Shown: positions 1 through 7,594, counted from the stretch's first letter. The stretch is DNA of 24,703 nucleotides from Methanosarcina sp. UBA293 (GCA_002499445.1 DALS01000064.1:81146-105848); one strand, 5' to 3'. The notes: generated from the letters alone by a model not told the origin. A program made the numbers and translations.

Positions 1-66
1 ACGGTTGCGGCCCAACGGTTGCGCTTAAGAAGGCTGAATTACAAATAGAAAACTGCTGCCCATTTC

Positions 67-1353
67 TTAGCGGGCAGGATGGATATCTACATCAGATCTT
101 TTTTCTCTGACCAGAGGTTTTGCAAGGTGTCGGCGAGCGCAGGGCGGGACTTCATATAGTCCTACTGTAAGATCTCTTTTTACTTGATGTAGGATTTTTG
201 AGGCTGCCTGAGTCTTGCATTTTTTACAGCGGAAACCCTGTGCCTGTCCTGATGATTTCATGTGTTTTCCACAGTTAGGGCATTTCGGGTTTTCTTCTTT
301 GTAAAGGGGGGAGAGTGTTTTTATTTCTATTTTTTCGATGTTGAGGGTTCCTGAACTGACACTTCCTGACAGTACAATTCTATCTCCGGGCCTGAGCTTC
401 CGTATGAGTAGCCGGAAATTCTTTGTGGGTTCGAAGGCTGCGCAATCGATTTCATTTCCTTCCTGATCCCTTATGGGAAAGATAACATGTCCTCCGAGAA
501 TGGTTTTCGGAACTGCCGAAACCGTGCCTTTGAGCCTGTAAGAATGCATGTTTTGGATTTCGGAGAGATTTACTGCGGAAAGCAGGTGCATATCAGTACC
601 CTGGTTTGTCCTGTATACGGCAAATCGTTCAATAGGTTCAGCTCTGATCAGAGATGCGGCTTCAGTAACTATGTCCGGATTTTCTCCCCTGATTCCAAAA
701 AGCACAGGGTCTGCTGAGCGAGGTACACAGACAACAAGCCTGTTTGTAAGGTCCACAGTATCCCAGGTTTGAGGATAGGTTATCCTGTCAGCTTCAAGGA
801 AACTTTTCATTTCTATCTCGCGTGGAGTTCCCCATCTTTCTTTTTGCCTGTAAGCCAAATACTCGAAAGTGCAGTCCCATTCTTCGAGGTTAAGCATAGC
901 CCCGCAGGCTGCAAGAGCACCTATCAGCCCCCTTCCATTTTTGAAGCCCTTTGAGAAAACTCCGTATTCTGAAATAAGGCTTTTTGCCTCTTTTATTTCT
1001 ATCACGTTCCTTACAGCTTTTTCAAGAAAGTCCCTCAAGACAGGTTTGAACCTTTTGTAGTCTTTTTCCAGAATGAAAACTGTGCCTGGATTAGTTTTTT
1101 CGCATTCCATGCGTGAAAGTTCTTTTATTCGGGATATAATATGTGTAATCACCCTTTCTGGGCAATCGGTCTTGAGTTTCAGAGCTATCGCAGCATTTCC
1201 TCTTGTTTTGTAGGGAATAGTAGGGTTCAGGCGCACAAGAAGCGGACAATCTTCCACAGTCCCGTAGGCCTGCAGTTCTTCAATTAGCAGAGCTCCTAGA
1301 TATGTTGTACACATCCCTTCGTTTGAATCAGTATCATCAATTCCGATAATCAT
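67..1353 (-). CDS. tiaS: tRNA(Ile2) 2-agmatinylcytidine synthetase TiaS
   Basis: TiaS attaches agmatine to C2 of the wobble cytidine (C34) of the archaeal tRNA that reads AUA, using ATP, so the tRNA is charged with and decodes isoleucine. The 428-residue product opens with the typical acidic motif GIDDTDSNEGMCTTYL (residues 4-19, with D6, D7 and D9 likely ATP/metal ligands). A conserved central part, an OB-fold-like segment around residues 275-345 and a four-cysteine zinc ribbon at 358-379 (CPNC...CKKC) follow. The length is normal for the family. The ATG at 1353 is the only sensible start because the DDTD motif follows directly; no strong Shine-Dalgarno site is seen. It diverges from the COG1395-type regulator at 1502, and the 148-bp spacer holds both promoters. 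It is transcribed toward the left window edge. Family assignment is firm; function is taken from known TiaS proteins. Confidence 0.95.
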   Translation of the reverse strand: MIIGIDDTDSNEGMCTTYLGALLIEELQAYGTVEDCPLLVRLNPTIPYKTRGNAAIALKLKTDCPERVITHIISRIKELSRMECEKTNPGTVFILEKDYKRFKPVLRDFLEKAVRNVIEIKEAKSLISEYGVFSKGFKNGRGLIGALAACGAMLNLEEWDCTFEYLAYRQKERWGTPREIEMKSFLEADRITYPQTWDTVDLTNRLVVCVPRSADPVLFGIRGENPDIVTEAASLIRAEPIERFAVYRTNQGTDMHLLSAVNLSEIQNMHSYRLKGTVSAVPKTILGGHVIFPIRDQEGNEIDCAAFEPTKNFRLLIRKLRPGDRIVLSGSVSSGTLNIEKIEIKTLSPLYKEENPKCPNCGKHMKSSGQAQGFRCKKCKTQAASKILHQVKRDLTVGLYEVPPCARRHLAKPLVREKRSDVDIHPAR

Positions 1354-1463
1354 CTTTTTTCGGTTCCATTTTTCCTTTTATTCCATAAATGAGCTTTGAA
1401 TAATTGCAGCTTTCGTTACTCTCCGGCTTAATTTATTCATTGAGAATCCTCAAAAGTAAAGAA

Positions 1464-1475
1464 AAATATATATAG
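1464..1475 (+). promoter_or_regulatory. TATA box for the HTH regulator at 1502
   Basis: AAATATATATAG lies about 27-38 bases before the ATG at 1502. This spacing would put the transcription start at or just before the start codon, so the mRNA may have almost no leader. No Shine-Dalgarno sequence is present, which agrees. This is inferred from sequence only. Confidence 0.55.
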
Positions 1476-1501
1476 ATGATCAAACAGAAATTAGTAATGG
1501 A

Positions 1502-2485
1502 ATGACAAAAGAAGTTCTCATACATCAAATTATTGATGTATTGTCACATGCAGGCTTTGCACTTTCCGACCGCTGTAACATTCGCCCAAGGAGTTTTGAC
1601 GTTGCCGCACGGAAAGGTGAAATAATATTACTTTGCAAGGTTTTATTTAATATTGACGGCCTGAATGAAGAAACTGCCAGGGAGATGAAGTACCTGGCCG
1701 AGTATCTTGGAGGTTCTGCCATTGTTGTGGGGGCAAAGACCAGGGATCAGATGCTTGAAGATAGCGTTGTTTATATGCGTTATGATATCCTCGCCCTGAA
1801 TGTGCAGACTCTCTATGACTACTTTATTGAAAATGTTCCTCCTTTAGTCTCAGCAGCACCTGGCGGGCTATATGTCTCCATAGAAGGAAATCTCCTGAAA
1901 AAAGCCAGGATGGACCAGTCAATGTCTCTTGGGTCCCTTGCTACCATGATAGGAGTTTCAAGGAGGACCATTAGCAAGTACGAAGAAGAAGGCATGGATG
2001 CGTCAATAGATGTTGTGCTCCAGCTTGAAGATATCTTTGGGGTTGAACTGGCAAAACCTATTAATATCCTTAAATCCTGCGGAAGCAGAAAGCCACGGAA
2101 AAAAGTAGAACCCGAAACTAAAGACCAAGAAAAAGCCTGTCCCCTCTTGCCGGAAGACCTGATCCTTAATACCATATCCATGCTTGGCTATGATGTCCTT
2201 CCTACTGCGCAGGCGCCTTTCAAAGCCATCTCAAGGGATAAATCTTCGGTAATCCTTACAGGAGTTAGTGAATTCAATACGACTGTAATCAAAAGGGCTC
2301 ATCTGATGAGTAGTATTTCCTACGTTACGGAAACCCAATCCGTTTTTATTATCAATGGGCGCTCAAAAATAAAGTCCGTAGAAAATACAGTACTGATCGA
2401 GAAAAAGGAACTTGATAGGATAAGTGATTCTCAGGAGCTTCTTGATTTCATGGAGGAACGTAAGGAAACTCGCGAAAAAGCATGA
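1502..2485 (+). CDS. Archaeal HTH-type transcriptional regulator (COG1395 family)
   Basis: The 327-residue product has the layout of the archaeal 'putative HTH-type transcriptional regulatory protein' family. An N-terminal alpha/beta part (about 1-125) recalls a degenerate nuclease-like fold. A clear helix-turn-helix follows at about 130-182 (LLKKARMDQSMSLGSLATMI, then GVSRRTISKYEEEG). After a charged linker (about 190-212), a second alpha/beta domain (215-327) resembles the N-terminal one, so the protein may contain a duplicated domain around the HTH. The C-terminus is rich in Lys and Glu. The ATG start is supported by the TATA box 27 bases upstream and a probably leaderless transcript. It diverges from tiaS. 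The targets are unknown; DNA binding is inferred from the HTH only. Confidence 0.85.
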   Translation: MTKEVLIHQIIDVLSHAGFALSDRCNIRPRSFDVAARKGEIILLCKVLFNIDGLNEETAREMKYLAEYLGGSAIVVGAKTRDQMLEDSVVYMRYDILALNVQTLYDYFIENVPPLVSAAPGGLYVSIEGNLLKKARMDQSMSLGSLATMIGVSRRTISKYEEEGMDASIDVVLQLEDIFGVELAKPINILKSCGSRKPRKKVEPETKDQEKACPLLPEDLILNTISMLGYDVLPTAQAPFKAISRDKSSVILTGVSEFNTTVIKRAHLMSSISYVTETQSVFIINGRSKIKSVENTVLIEKKELDRISDSQELLDFMEERKETREKA

Positions 2486-2707
2486 GCTTCCATTTTATTT
2501 CAAATAATTATCTAGCTAAAGCCCTTCACATTTTATACCCTATCTTTAATATTTATAAGAAACTATACCAAAACTTAAAATCTTCCTTTCCTGTATAGAA
2601 CTTAAAATAACTAGTCGAATTTTTGGTCCTGAAAGTTTGATATAAATAAGAATAGATGTCGTAGTTTACCAGAAATTGTTTTTATATTTCACAGCATTGT
2701 TAGACAC

Positions 2708-2956
2708 ATGGATAAGGAAGATAAAATGGATGATGTCGACCAAAGTCGTGAGTTTGGAGCAATGGGAGAGCTCTTACGAGCACTTCAAAAGGAAGAATTG
2801 GAGCAGACTGAAATTCCTCCTGTAGAAAATAATCCAGAAGCTAAGATAACAAAAAACACGACAGAATTAATAATAGAGATCAGTTCAACATTAAAAGAGA
2901 TAGCCGAAACTCAGAAGAATATACTGAAAGAGATTAAGAAGAATAAGACCAAATAA
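2708..2956 (+). CDS. Small hypothetical protein with C-terminal coiled coil
   Basis: I do not recognise this 82-residue acidic protein. The N-terminal half is polar and Glu/Asp rich (MGELLRALQKEELEQ, then a Pro/Asn turn region). Residues about 50-80 form an amphipathic helix with heptad-like spacing (LIIEISSTLKEIAETQKNIL), followed by a Lys/Asn tail, so it probably oligomerises or binds a partner. A TATA-like TTTTTATATTT at 2679-2689 is about 20-28 bases before the ATG at 2708, fitting a leaderless message. An alternative start is the ATG at 2726, which has AAGGA a few bases before it. The last codons and the stop are duplicated as a perfect 25-bp tandem repeat (2937-2986). It stands alone between the regulator and a convergent small gene. 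It is plausibly a real gene, but no function is suggested. Confidence 0.6.
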   Translation: MDKEDKMDDVDQSREFGAMGELLRALQKEELEQTEIPPVENNPEAKITKNTTELIIEISSTLKEIAETQKNILKEIKKNKTK

Positions 2957-2986
2957 AGCATAGAAGAATAAGACCAAATAAAGCAT
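2937..2986 (+). repeat. Perfect 25-bp tandem duplication across a stop codon
   Basis: The unit AGAAGAATAAGACCAAATAA followed by AGCAT occurs twice without gap (2937-2961 and 2962-2986). The first copy contains the last codons and TAA of the 82-residue gene, and the second copy lies just after it. The identity of the copies points to a recent slippage duplication. Confidence 0.9.
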
Positions 2987-3141
2987 TTTAGAACAGGATC
3001 AAATAAACCCATCTTATGACTCTTTTTTATTCTCTATTTAACCTGAACCTTCCGTCCGCTATTCTACTGAGAATAAAAAATCAGTAAAAATGAATCTGGA
3101 ATTGAAAGCTTGTAAGCTATAAGTTCTAGAATTTCTGCATC

Positions 3142-3363
3142 TTATTTTTTCAAGGATTGCTGGACCTTTTTAATATTATCTATAGCTTTTCTCTTTAATT
3201 CAATTGTCTTTTCCATTTCACTTATTTTAATTTCCATCCATTGGATTTTCATATCCATCTTCATTAATGCAACTTCTTTTTTCTGTTCTTCAGTCAGCAT
3301 TTCCCAAATTTCAGGCATAGAACCATGATGCATTTGAGTTCCCCTCATCATTCCTTCATGCAT
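3142..3363 (-). CDS. Small Met/His-rich helical protein
   Basis: This is a 73-residue protein of unknown family. The first 16 residues are loaded with Met and His (MHEGMMRGTQMHHGSM), and the whole protein has 11 Met. Residues about 18-73 read as one or two long charged helices (LTEEQKKEVALMKMDM, later MEKTIELKRKAIDNIKK). The LTEEQ segment recalls the LTxxQ motif of the Spy/CpxP/ZraP metal- and stress-related proteins. However, there is no signal peptide or membrane segment, so this likeness may be chance. Met/His-rich starts are often linked to copper or other soft-metal binding; that is inference. The ATG at 3363 has GGGG nine bases upstream. The gene converges on the 82-residue gene. Low compositional complexity keeps certainty moderate. 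Confidence 0.6.
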   Translation of the reverse strand: MHEGMMRGTQMHHGSMPEIWEMLTEEQKKEVALMKMDMKIQWMEIKISEMEKTIELKRKAIDNIKKVQQSLKK

Positions 3364-3610
3364 GTTTAATTACCCCACTTCTCTTAATACTACTTTTTAC
3401 AGATGGTTGCTATCATCAAGCAAAAATACAGAAGCCAGGAAAAAGTCTCTGACTATTACAAATGATTATTACTAACATATAACAACCAGAGAAATATAAA
3501 TTAGAAATCAATAAAAATTAAAAGCAGAATTTAAAAGGGAAAGGATGCCAAAGCATATACTACAAACCATATACTCTGCGTAACTTAACCATTCTACGAA
3601 TTATGAAAGT

Positions 3611-4030
3611 TCAGATTGAATTTTCCCAGCCTTGCCCGAAATCTACCAGGGGTCTGACCTCATAGACCTCGAAGGTCAAAGCAGCATTTAACATCTTCGC
3701 GCCTTCCTCACCTATAAAATTAGCAGCCTGAGTTCGGATCATGTCTATCAGTTCCCCGGACGTCTCATACCCCTTAAGCTTCATATAAACGCGCAGGCCC
3801 TTCCAATCCGTGATCGAGTCACCTGGCTCCATAATCGTGTACATAGCATATGGGTTCTCAAGAAGATTTGCAAAGGTGCGGTTATTTCCAGTTGCCGCTA
3901 TAACAGTTTTTTCATCGATCATTTGAGGTGAGCCAAAAACAGCTGAATTTACCTGTCCGCCATTGCTGGACGTGCTAAGAAAACCTAGCCTAGGCTCTTT
4001 GTTGAAATATTCGATCAAGTTTGCCGACAT
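3611..4030 (-). CDS. Pyridoxamine 5'-phosphate oxidase-like flavoprotein
   Basis: The product (139 residues from this start) fits the split-barrel pyridoxamine 5'-phosphate oxidase-like family, which binds FMN or F420 and often acts as a small reductase. Visible traits are the N-terminal helix MSANLIEYFNKEP, strands around LGFLSTSSNGGQVNSAVFG, the central VIAATGNNRTFANLLENPYA segment typical of the family, and a C-terminal beta region ending in VYEVRPLVDFGQGW. The open frame extends ten codons upstream to 4060, but the ATG at 4030 is preferred because it has an A-CGGGGGC Shine-Dalgarno-like sequence about seven bases before it, inside the longer frame. A minus-strand TATA-like element (GATATAAAATTAT) lies at 4101-4113. 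It diverges from the winged-helix gene at 4314. The substrate and the true cofactor cannot be told from sequence. Confidence 0.8.
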   Translation of the reverse strand: MSANLIEYFNKEPRLGFLSTSSNGGQVNSAVFGSPQMIDEKTVIAATGNNRTFANLLENPYAMYTIMEPGDSITDWKGLRVYMKLKGYETSGELIDMIRTQAANFIGEEGAKMLNAALTFEVYEVRPLVDFGQGWENSI

Positions 4031-4185
4031 TATTCTGCCCCCGTAGTATAATATTACCACCTATCATTTAAAAAGTTCCTCTGATCATTTTTTGACGACA
4101 ATAATTTTATATCGTTGCTACAAATTCGTACTCGAGTAAGGTTAAATCAAGTTTTGTAACGGGCTCGTTTATAACTTGAGATTAT

Positions 4186-4208
4186 ATATGACAATGATAT
4201 TGTTATAT
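4186..4208. promoter_or_regulatory. Inverted repeat, candidate operator in divergent promoter region
   Basis: Arms ATATGACAAT and ATTGTTATAT (10 bp, one mismatch) flank GAT. The inner 13 bp ACAATGATATTGT is perfectly symmetric apart from the centre. It lies between the divergent flavoprotein (4030) and winged-helix (4314) genes, in an AT-rich promoter zone, and could bind a dimeric regulator. No binding evidence is available. Confidence 0.5.
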
Positions 4209-4256
4209 AGAAAGTGAAACGATAAAGGTTTAGAATCTTTGTTACCTACAAAAAGT

Positions 4257-4281
4257 TACGCTTTAATATTTTTAAAGCGTA
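4257..4281. promoter_or_regulatory. Perfect 10-bp inverted repeat upstream of winged-helix gene
   Basis: TACGCTTTAA and TTAAAGCGTA flank a 5-bp centre TATTT. It sits just upstream of a TATA-like TTATAAAG (4288-4295), which is itself about 23 bases before the GTG start of the winged-helix gene. A protein bound here would overlap the region where TFB contacts DNA, so autorepression by the adjacent regulator is a natural guess. Confidence 0.6.
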
Positions 4282-4313
4282 TCATCTTATAAAGATTACT
4301 TTTAAAATCTATC

Positions 4314-4556
4314 GTGGGGGGAGTTAGCATAAAGAGAAGAAGTAGAACTGATATTGCAGTAGATATTTTAAGAGTAGCAATGAACGGGGCGAAGAAAACT
4401 CATATCGTTTATGAAGTTAACTTAAACTTTAATATTGCTCAGAAATATCTTGAAATGTTGAAAGAAAAAGAGCTTATCAAGCACGAAAATGGACTTTTTA
4501 TAACTACAGATAAAGGAAAAGTCTTTCAAGAAATGGCTAAGGAACTTAAACTCTAA
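4314..4556 (+). CDS. Small winged-helix DNA-binding protein (archaeal HTH_45/SSO10a-like)
   Basis: This 80-residue basic protein matches the common archaeal single-domain winged-helix type. Residues about 5-25 (KRRSRTDIAVDILRVAMNGA) form helix 1. The segment KKTHIVYEVNLNFNIAQKYL gives the HTH, with NFNIAQKYL as recognition helix. LIKHENGLFITTDKGKVFQ is the wing, followed by a short C-terminal helix. Such proteins usually act as dimeric repressors. The frame begins with GTG at 4314 followed by a run of six G. A TATA-like element at 4288-4295 would place transcription start at about the GTG, so a leaderless message is possible. Alternatively the G run is a ribosome site, and the ATA codon five bases after it (4329) may be a decayed ATG, as many relatives start near MKRRSR. 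Two inverted repeats upstream suggest self-regulation. Confidence 0.8.
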   Translation: MGGVSIKRRSRTDIAVDILRVAMNGAKKTHIVYEVNLNFNIAQKYLEMLKEKELIKHENGLFITTDKGKVFQEMAKELKL

Positions 4557-4953
4557 GCGACTTTTCGTCTCTTAATCACTTTTTAATTTTTATCAATTTT
4601 CCCATCTTTTCCTTTTTCCTATTTTCTAGTTTCATTATACATTGTAATAAATGTTTCTCTACTTCCACCCTTTCTCTTTAGATATTCATTGCAAGCCTAG
4701 GCCAGAAAGATATTTTTAAGTTTCAATAACAGCTTCCAGCTAGTTTGGAATTCCCTCTAAAAAGTAGGTAAAGTTGACCAGCCTTGGAGTCACAGATTTC
4801 AATTTTGCAAGAATTTCCAAACGCCTTTACTTATAGAGATGGGGAGTATTATTTACTGGTAGATTAATGGATATGGGGGAGCACTATTGACTTATAGATT
4901 GACGAAGTGGGGGGGGGCGTTATCTGACAGACAGGGATAAAACAACAATAAAA
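4557..4953. other. 397-bp spacer before cdc48: T-rich tract, then G-tract repeats
   Basis: The left half (4560-4680) is T/C rich and probably ends transcription of the winged-helix gene. The right half contains three related elements of the form TT(T/G)ACTNNTAGA followed by a G run (see the repeat entry). No open frame of note, tRNA or clear TATA box close to the cdc48 start is seen. Confidence 0.6.
4826..4917 (+). repeat. Three degenerate direct repeats with G tracts upstream of cdc48
   Basis: TTTACTTATAGA (4826-4837) with GGGG at 4841-4844; TTTACTGGTAGA (4852-4863) with GGGGG at 4875-4879; and TTGACTTATAGA (4887-4898) with nine G at 4909-4917. The second and third units align over about 35 bp with many matches. 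The G runs grow in length toward the gene. The 13-mer GGATATGGGGGAG (4869-4881) occurs again at 24389-24401. Confidence 0.65.
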
Positions 4954-7218
4954 TTGAAAGTTGCAGAAGCCGATCAACGGGATGTTGGAAAAGGAATTGT
5001 CCAGATAGACGAAAGCTTTCGAGAAAAGCTGCGCCTCAAGCCCTTTGACGTTGTGGAAATCCGAGGAGGAAGATTGACTTCAGCCCTGATAGGGCGCCCA
5101 TATCCGAGTGATTCAAGCCTAGATATTATCCGTATGGATGGGCTGATCCGCACAAATGCAAAAACCAGTATAGGAGAATATGTGGAAATCCGCAAAGCCG
5201 ACTGGAAAGAAGCAAGAAATGTTACTCTTGCCCCTATAGCCAAGGATATTCAGATCTATGCTCCCAACGAAACTCTTAAAGCCGTGTTTATGAATCGTAC
5301 GGTCTCAAAGGGAGACTTCATCTCAACCACAAGCTTAAGGAAATCGAAGGAGAGGGAGGCCCTAAGCAAAGGAGTAATGTTTGAGGATTTCTTTCAGGAT
5401 TTTTTCGGTCAGGATTTTGGATCATCTTTCGGGTTTGGAGAAATAAAACTCCAGGTAGTTTCTACTTCTCCTTCTGGAATAGTAAAGCTTACAGACTTAA
5501 CGCAAGTGGAACTTTTGCCTGAAGTGACCGAGGTAACCCCTGAGCAGAATATTTCTATTGTTATGTATGAAGACCTTGGCGGACTCAAAGATGCTGTTAC
5601 CAAAATAAGAGAAATGATAGAGCTGCCCTTGAAGCATCCTGAAGTTTTTGACAGGCTGGGAATCGATGCACCAAAAGGAGTGCTACTCTATGGCCCGCCT
5701 GGAACAGGCAAGACAATGCTTGCAAAAGCCGTTGCAAACGAGTCTGATGCTTACTTTATCTCAGTTAACGGCCCGGAAATTATGTCCAAGTATTATGGAG
5801 AGTCAGAAAAGGGAATTAGAGATGTTTTCGAAGAAGCAGAGAAAAACGCTCCTGCAATCATTTTCCTTGATGAGATTGACTCCATTGCCCCTAAGCGGGC
5901 TGAGGTAACTGGAGAAGTAGAAAGAAGAGTAGTTGCTCAGCTTCTTTCCCTGATGGACGGGCTTAAGGCTCGCAAGAATGTAATCGTCATAGGATCAACT
6001 AACCGTCCTGAAGCAATTGATATGGCACTTCGCCGCCCGGGCAGGTTTGACAGAGAAATTGAACTTAGGGCTCCGGATACTGAAGGAAGATTAGAGATTT
6101 TCAAAGTCCATACTAGGGGAATGCCTCTTGCTGAAGAGGTAAATCTCATGGATTTTGCTCAAATAACCTATGGGTTCGTGGGAGCTGACATTGCTGCCCT
6201 GTGCAGGGAAGCGGCTATGAGTGCTTTAAGGCGGGTTTTGCCAAGAATAAATCTCAATGAACCCGAGGTTCCAGCTGAGATTCTGGATATCCTCCAAGTA
6301 ATAAGAGAAGATCTTGAAAATGCTCTTAAAGATGTCCAGCCATCAGCAATAAGAGAGATCATGATTGAAATACCCACTGTCAGCTGGGACAACGTTGGGG
6401 GACTGGAAGAGGTAAAAAGGCTCTTGAAAGAGGTAGTGGAATGGCCCCTTAAAAGTCCGGGATCTTATAGAAATATAGGAGTTGAGGCTCCTAAAGGTGT
6501 TCTTCTGTATGGCCCCCCGGGTACTGGAAAAACTTTGCTTGCAAAGGCAATAGCCCATGAGTCAGACGCTAATTTTATCACAGCTAAAGGAAGTGATCTT
6601 CTTTCCAAATGGTACGGGGAATCCGAAAAGAAGATTGCTGAAGTCTTTACAAGGGCAAGACAGGTTGCTCCATCGATTATTTTTCTAGATGAACTTGACT
6701 CGCTTGCCCCTATCCGTGGAGCTTCTGCAATTGAGCCTCAGGTTACAGCCAGGATTTTGAATCAACTCCTTTCCGAGATGGATGGGCTTGAGGAACTCAG
6801 AGCTGTAGTGGTAATAGGCGCAACCAACCGGCCTGACATTATAGATCCAGCTCTTTTAAGACCTGGCCGTTTTGATGAACTAATTCTCGTCCCCATTCCT
6901 GATAAGGAAGCTCGCAGAGAGATTTTCAAAGTCCATACCAGTAAAATGGCGCTTGCAGAGGATGTTGATGTTGAAAAACTCGTTTCCATGACCGAACAGT
7001 ATACAGGTGCAGACATTGCAACCGTGTGCAAAAAAGCAGGAAGAGTTGCTCTGCGTGAGAAGCATCACGCAAAAAATGTCAAGCAGAGGCACTTTCTTAA
7101 AGCAATTGCGGAAACCGATCCTTCAGTTACTCCGGATACAATGAAGTATTACAAAGCTATAAAAGGCGAACTCAGGACAAGGAAGTCTAAGGAGATAGAG
7201 AATCCCTCTTACATTTAA
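4954..7218 (+). CDS. Cdc48/VAT-type double AAA ATPase
   Basis: This is a hexameric unfoldase of the Cdc48/p97/VAT family, which pulls apart proteins for proteasomal or other degradation. Of its 754 residues, about 1-185 form the N domain (double-psi barrel plus C-terminal lobe). D1 has Walker A GPPGTGKT at 247-254, Walker B IIFLDEID at 302-309, pore motif KYYGESE and the RRPGRFD motif. D2 has Walker A at 520-527, Walker B IIFLDELD at 575-582, pore motif KWYGESE and LRPGRFDE. Both ATPase sites look intact. A Phe/Gly/Asp-rich insert at 143-163 lies in the N domain. The C-terminus ends NPSYI, with Tyr next to last, only loosely like the HbYX proteasome-docking motif. The start is TTG at 4954; no good Shine-Dalgarno site or nearby ATG exists, so the start is less certain than the family. 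It is probably a single-gene unit. Confidence 0.93.
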   Translation: MKVAEADQRDVGKGIVQIDESFREKLRLKPFDVVEIRGGRLTSALIGRPYPSDSSLDIIRMDGLIRTNAKTSIGEYVEIRKADWKEARNVTLAPIAKDIQIYAPNETLKAVFMNRTVSKGDFISTTSLRKSKEREALSKGVMFEDFFQDFFGQDFGSSFGFGEIKLQVVSTSPSGIVKLTDLTQVELLPEVTEVTPEQNISIVMYEDLGGLKDAVTKIREMIELPLKHPEVFDRLGIDAPKGVLLYGPPGTGKTMLAKAVANESDAYFISVNGPEIMSKYYGESEKGIRDVFEEAEKNAPAIIFLDEIDSIAPKRAEVTGEVERRVVAQLLSLMDGLKARKNVIVIGSTNRPEAIDMALRRPGRFDREIELRAPDTEGRLEIFKVHTRGMPLAEEVNLMDFAQITYGFVGADIAALCREAAMSALRRVLPRINLNEPEVPAEILDILQVIREDLENALKDVQPSAIREIMIEIPTVSWDNVGGLEEVKRLLKEVVEWPLKSPGSYRNIGVEAPKGVLLYGPPGTGKTLLAKAIAHESDANFITAKGSDLLSKWYGESEKKIAEVFTRARQVAPSIIFLDELDSLAPIRGASAIEPQVTARILNQLLSEMDGLEELRAVVVIGATNRPDIIDPALLRPGRFDELILVPIPDKEARREIFKVHTSKMALAEDVDVEKLVSMTEQYTGADIATVCKKAGRVALREKHHAKNVKQRHFLKAIAETDPSVTPDTMKYYKAIKGELRTRKSKEIENPSYI

Positions 7219-7594
7219 GATAAGTATAATAGCTTAATAAGCATGATAAACTTAAGTAAGTACGATAACCATGTGCAAGTATGACAGACACGTAGGTTTA
7301 TCTTTCTCACATTTCTCCTGTTTATGGTTAACTTATTTTTCCTGCTTCTTGTTAACTTGTATTTTCCTGTTTTTACTAACTATTTTCGTGTATTCCCAAT
7401 AACTTTTTAATTATTTATTTCTATTAATTGAACTTTCAAGCTGACCAAAATTTAACTTTATATCTTATTTATCCACTTGTGTTGTATAGGTTCTCAGATA
7501 ACGATTTTCTGGACACAATATTCGCATATAATTAAATATTACAAATTATGTAAACCAATGATATTAAATATCATAATTACTATCAGTAATATAT
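7219..7594. other. 376-bp spacer: T-rich cdc48 3' region and palindrome-rich promoter
   Basis: Positions 7300-7400 are T-rich with loosely repeated GTTAACTT/TTTTCCTG segments, likely the cdc48 termination zone. A TATA-like CATATAATTAAATA lies at 7524-7537. Three palindromes fill 7539-7590, ending four bases before the ATG of the next gene. No coding frame or RNA gene is seen. Confidence 0.6.
7539..7590. promoter_or_regulatory. Cluster of three palindromes, candidate operator array
   Basis: TTACA-AATTA-TGTAA (7539-7553), ATGATATT-A-AATATCAT (7558-7574, perfect 8-bp arms) and ATTACT-ATC-AGTAAT (7576-7590, perfect 6-bp arms) follow one another directly. They lie between the TATA-like element and the ATG at 7595. 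Binding here would block transcription start or early elongation, so autoregulation by the downstream HTH-CBS protein is suggested. Confidence 0.6.

Noticed and set aside
1..66. Repeated ACGGTTGCG at the left edge
   Set aside because: Two copies of a 9-mer (positions 2-10 and 15-23) in a fragment cut by the window edge are too short to interpret.
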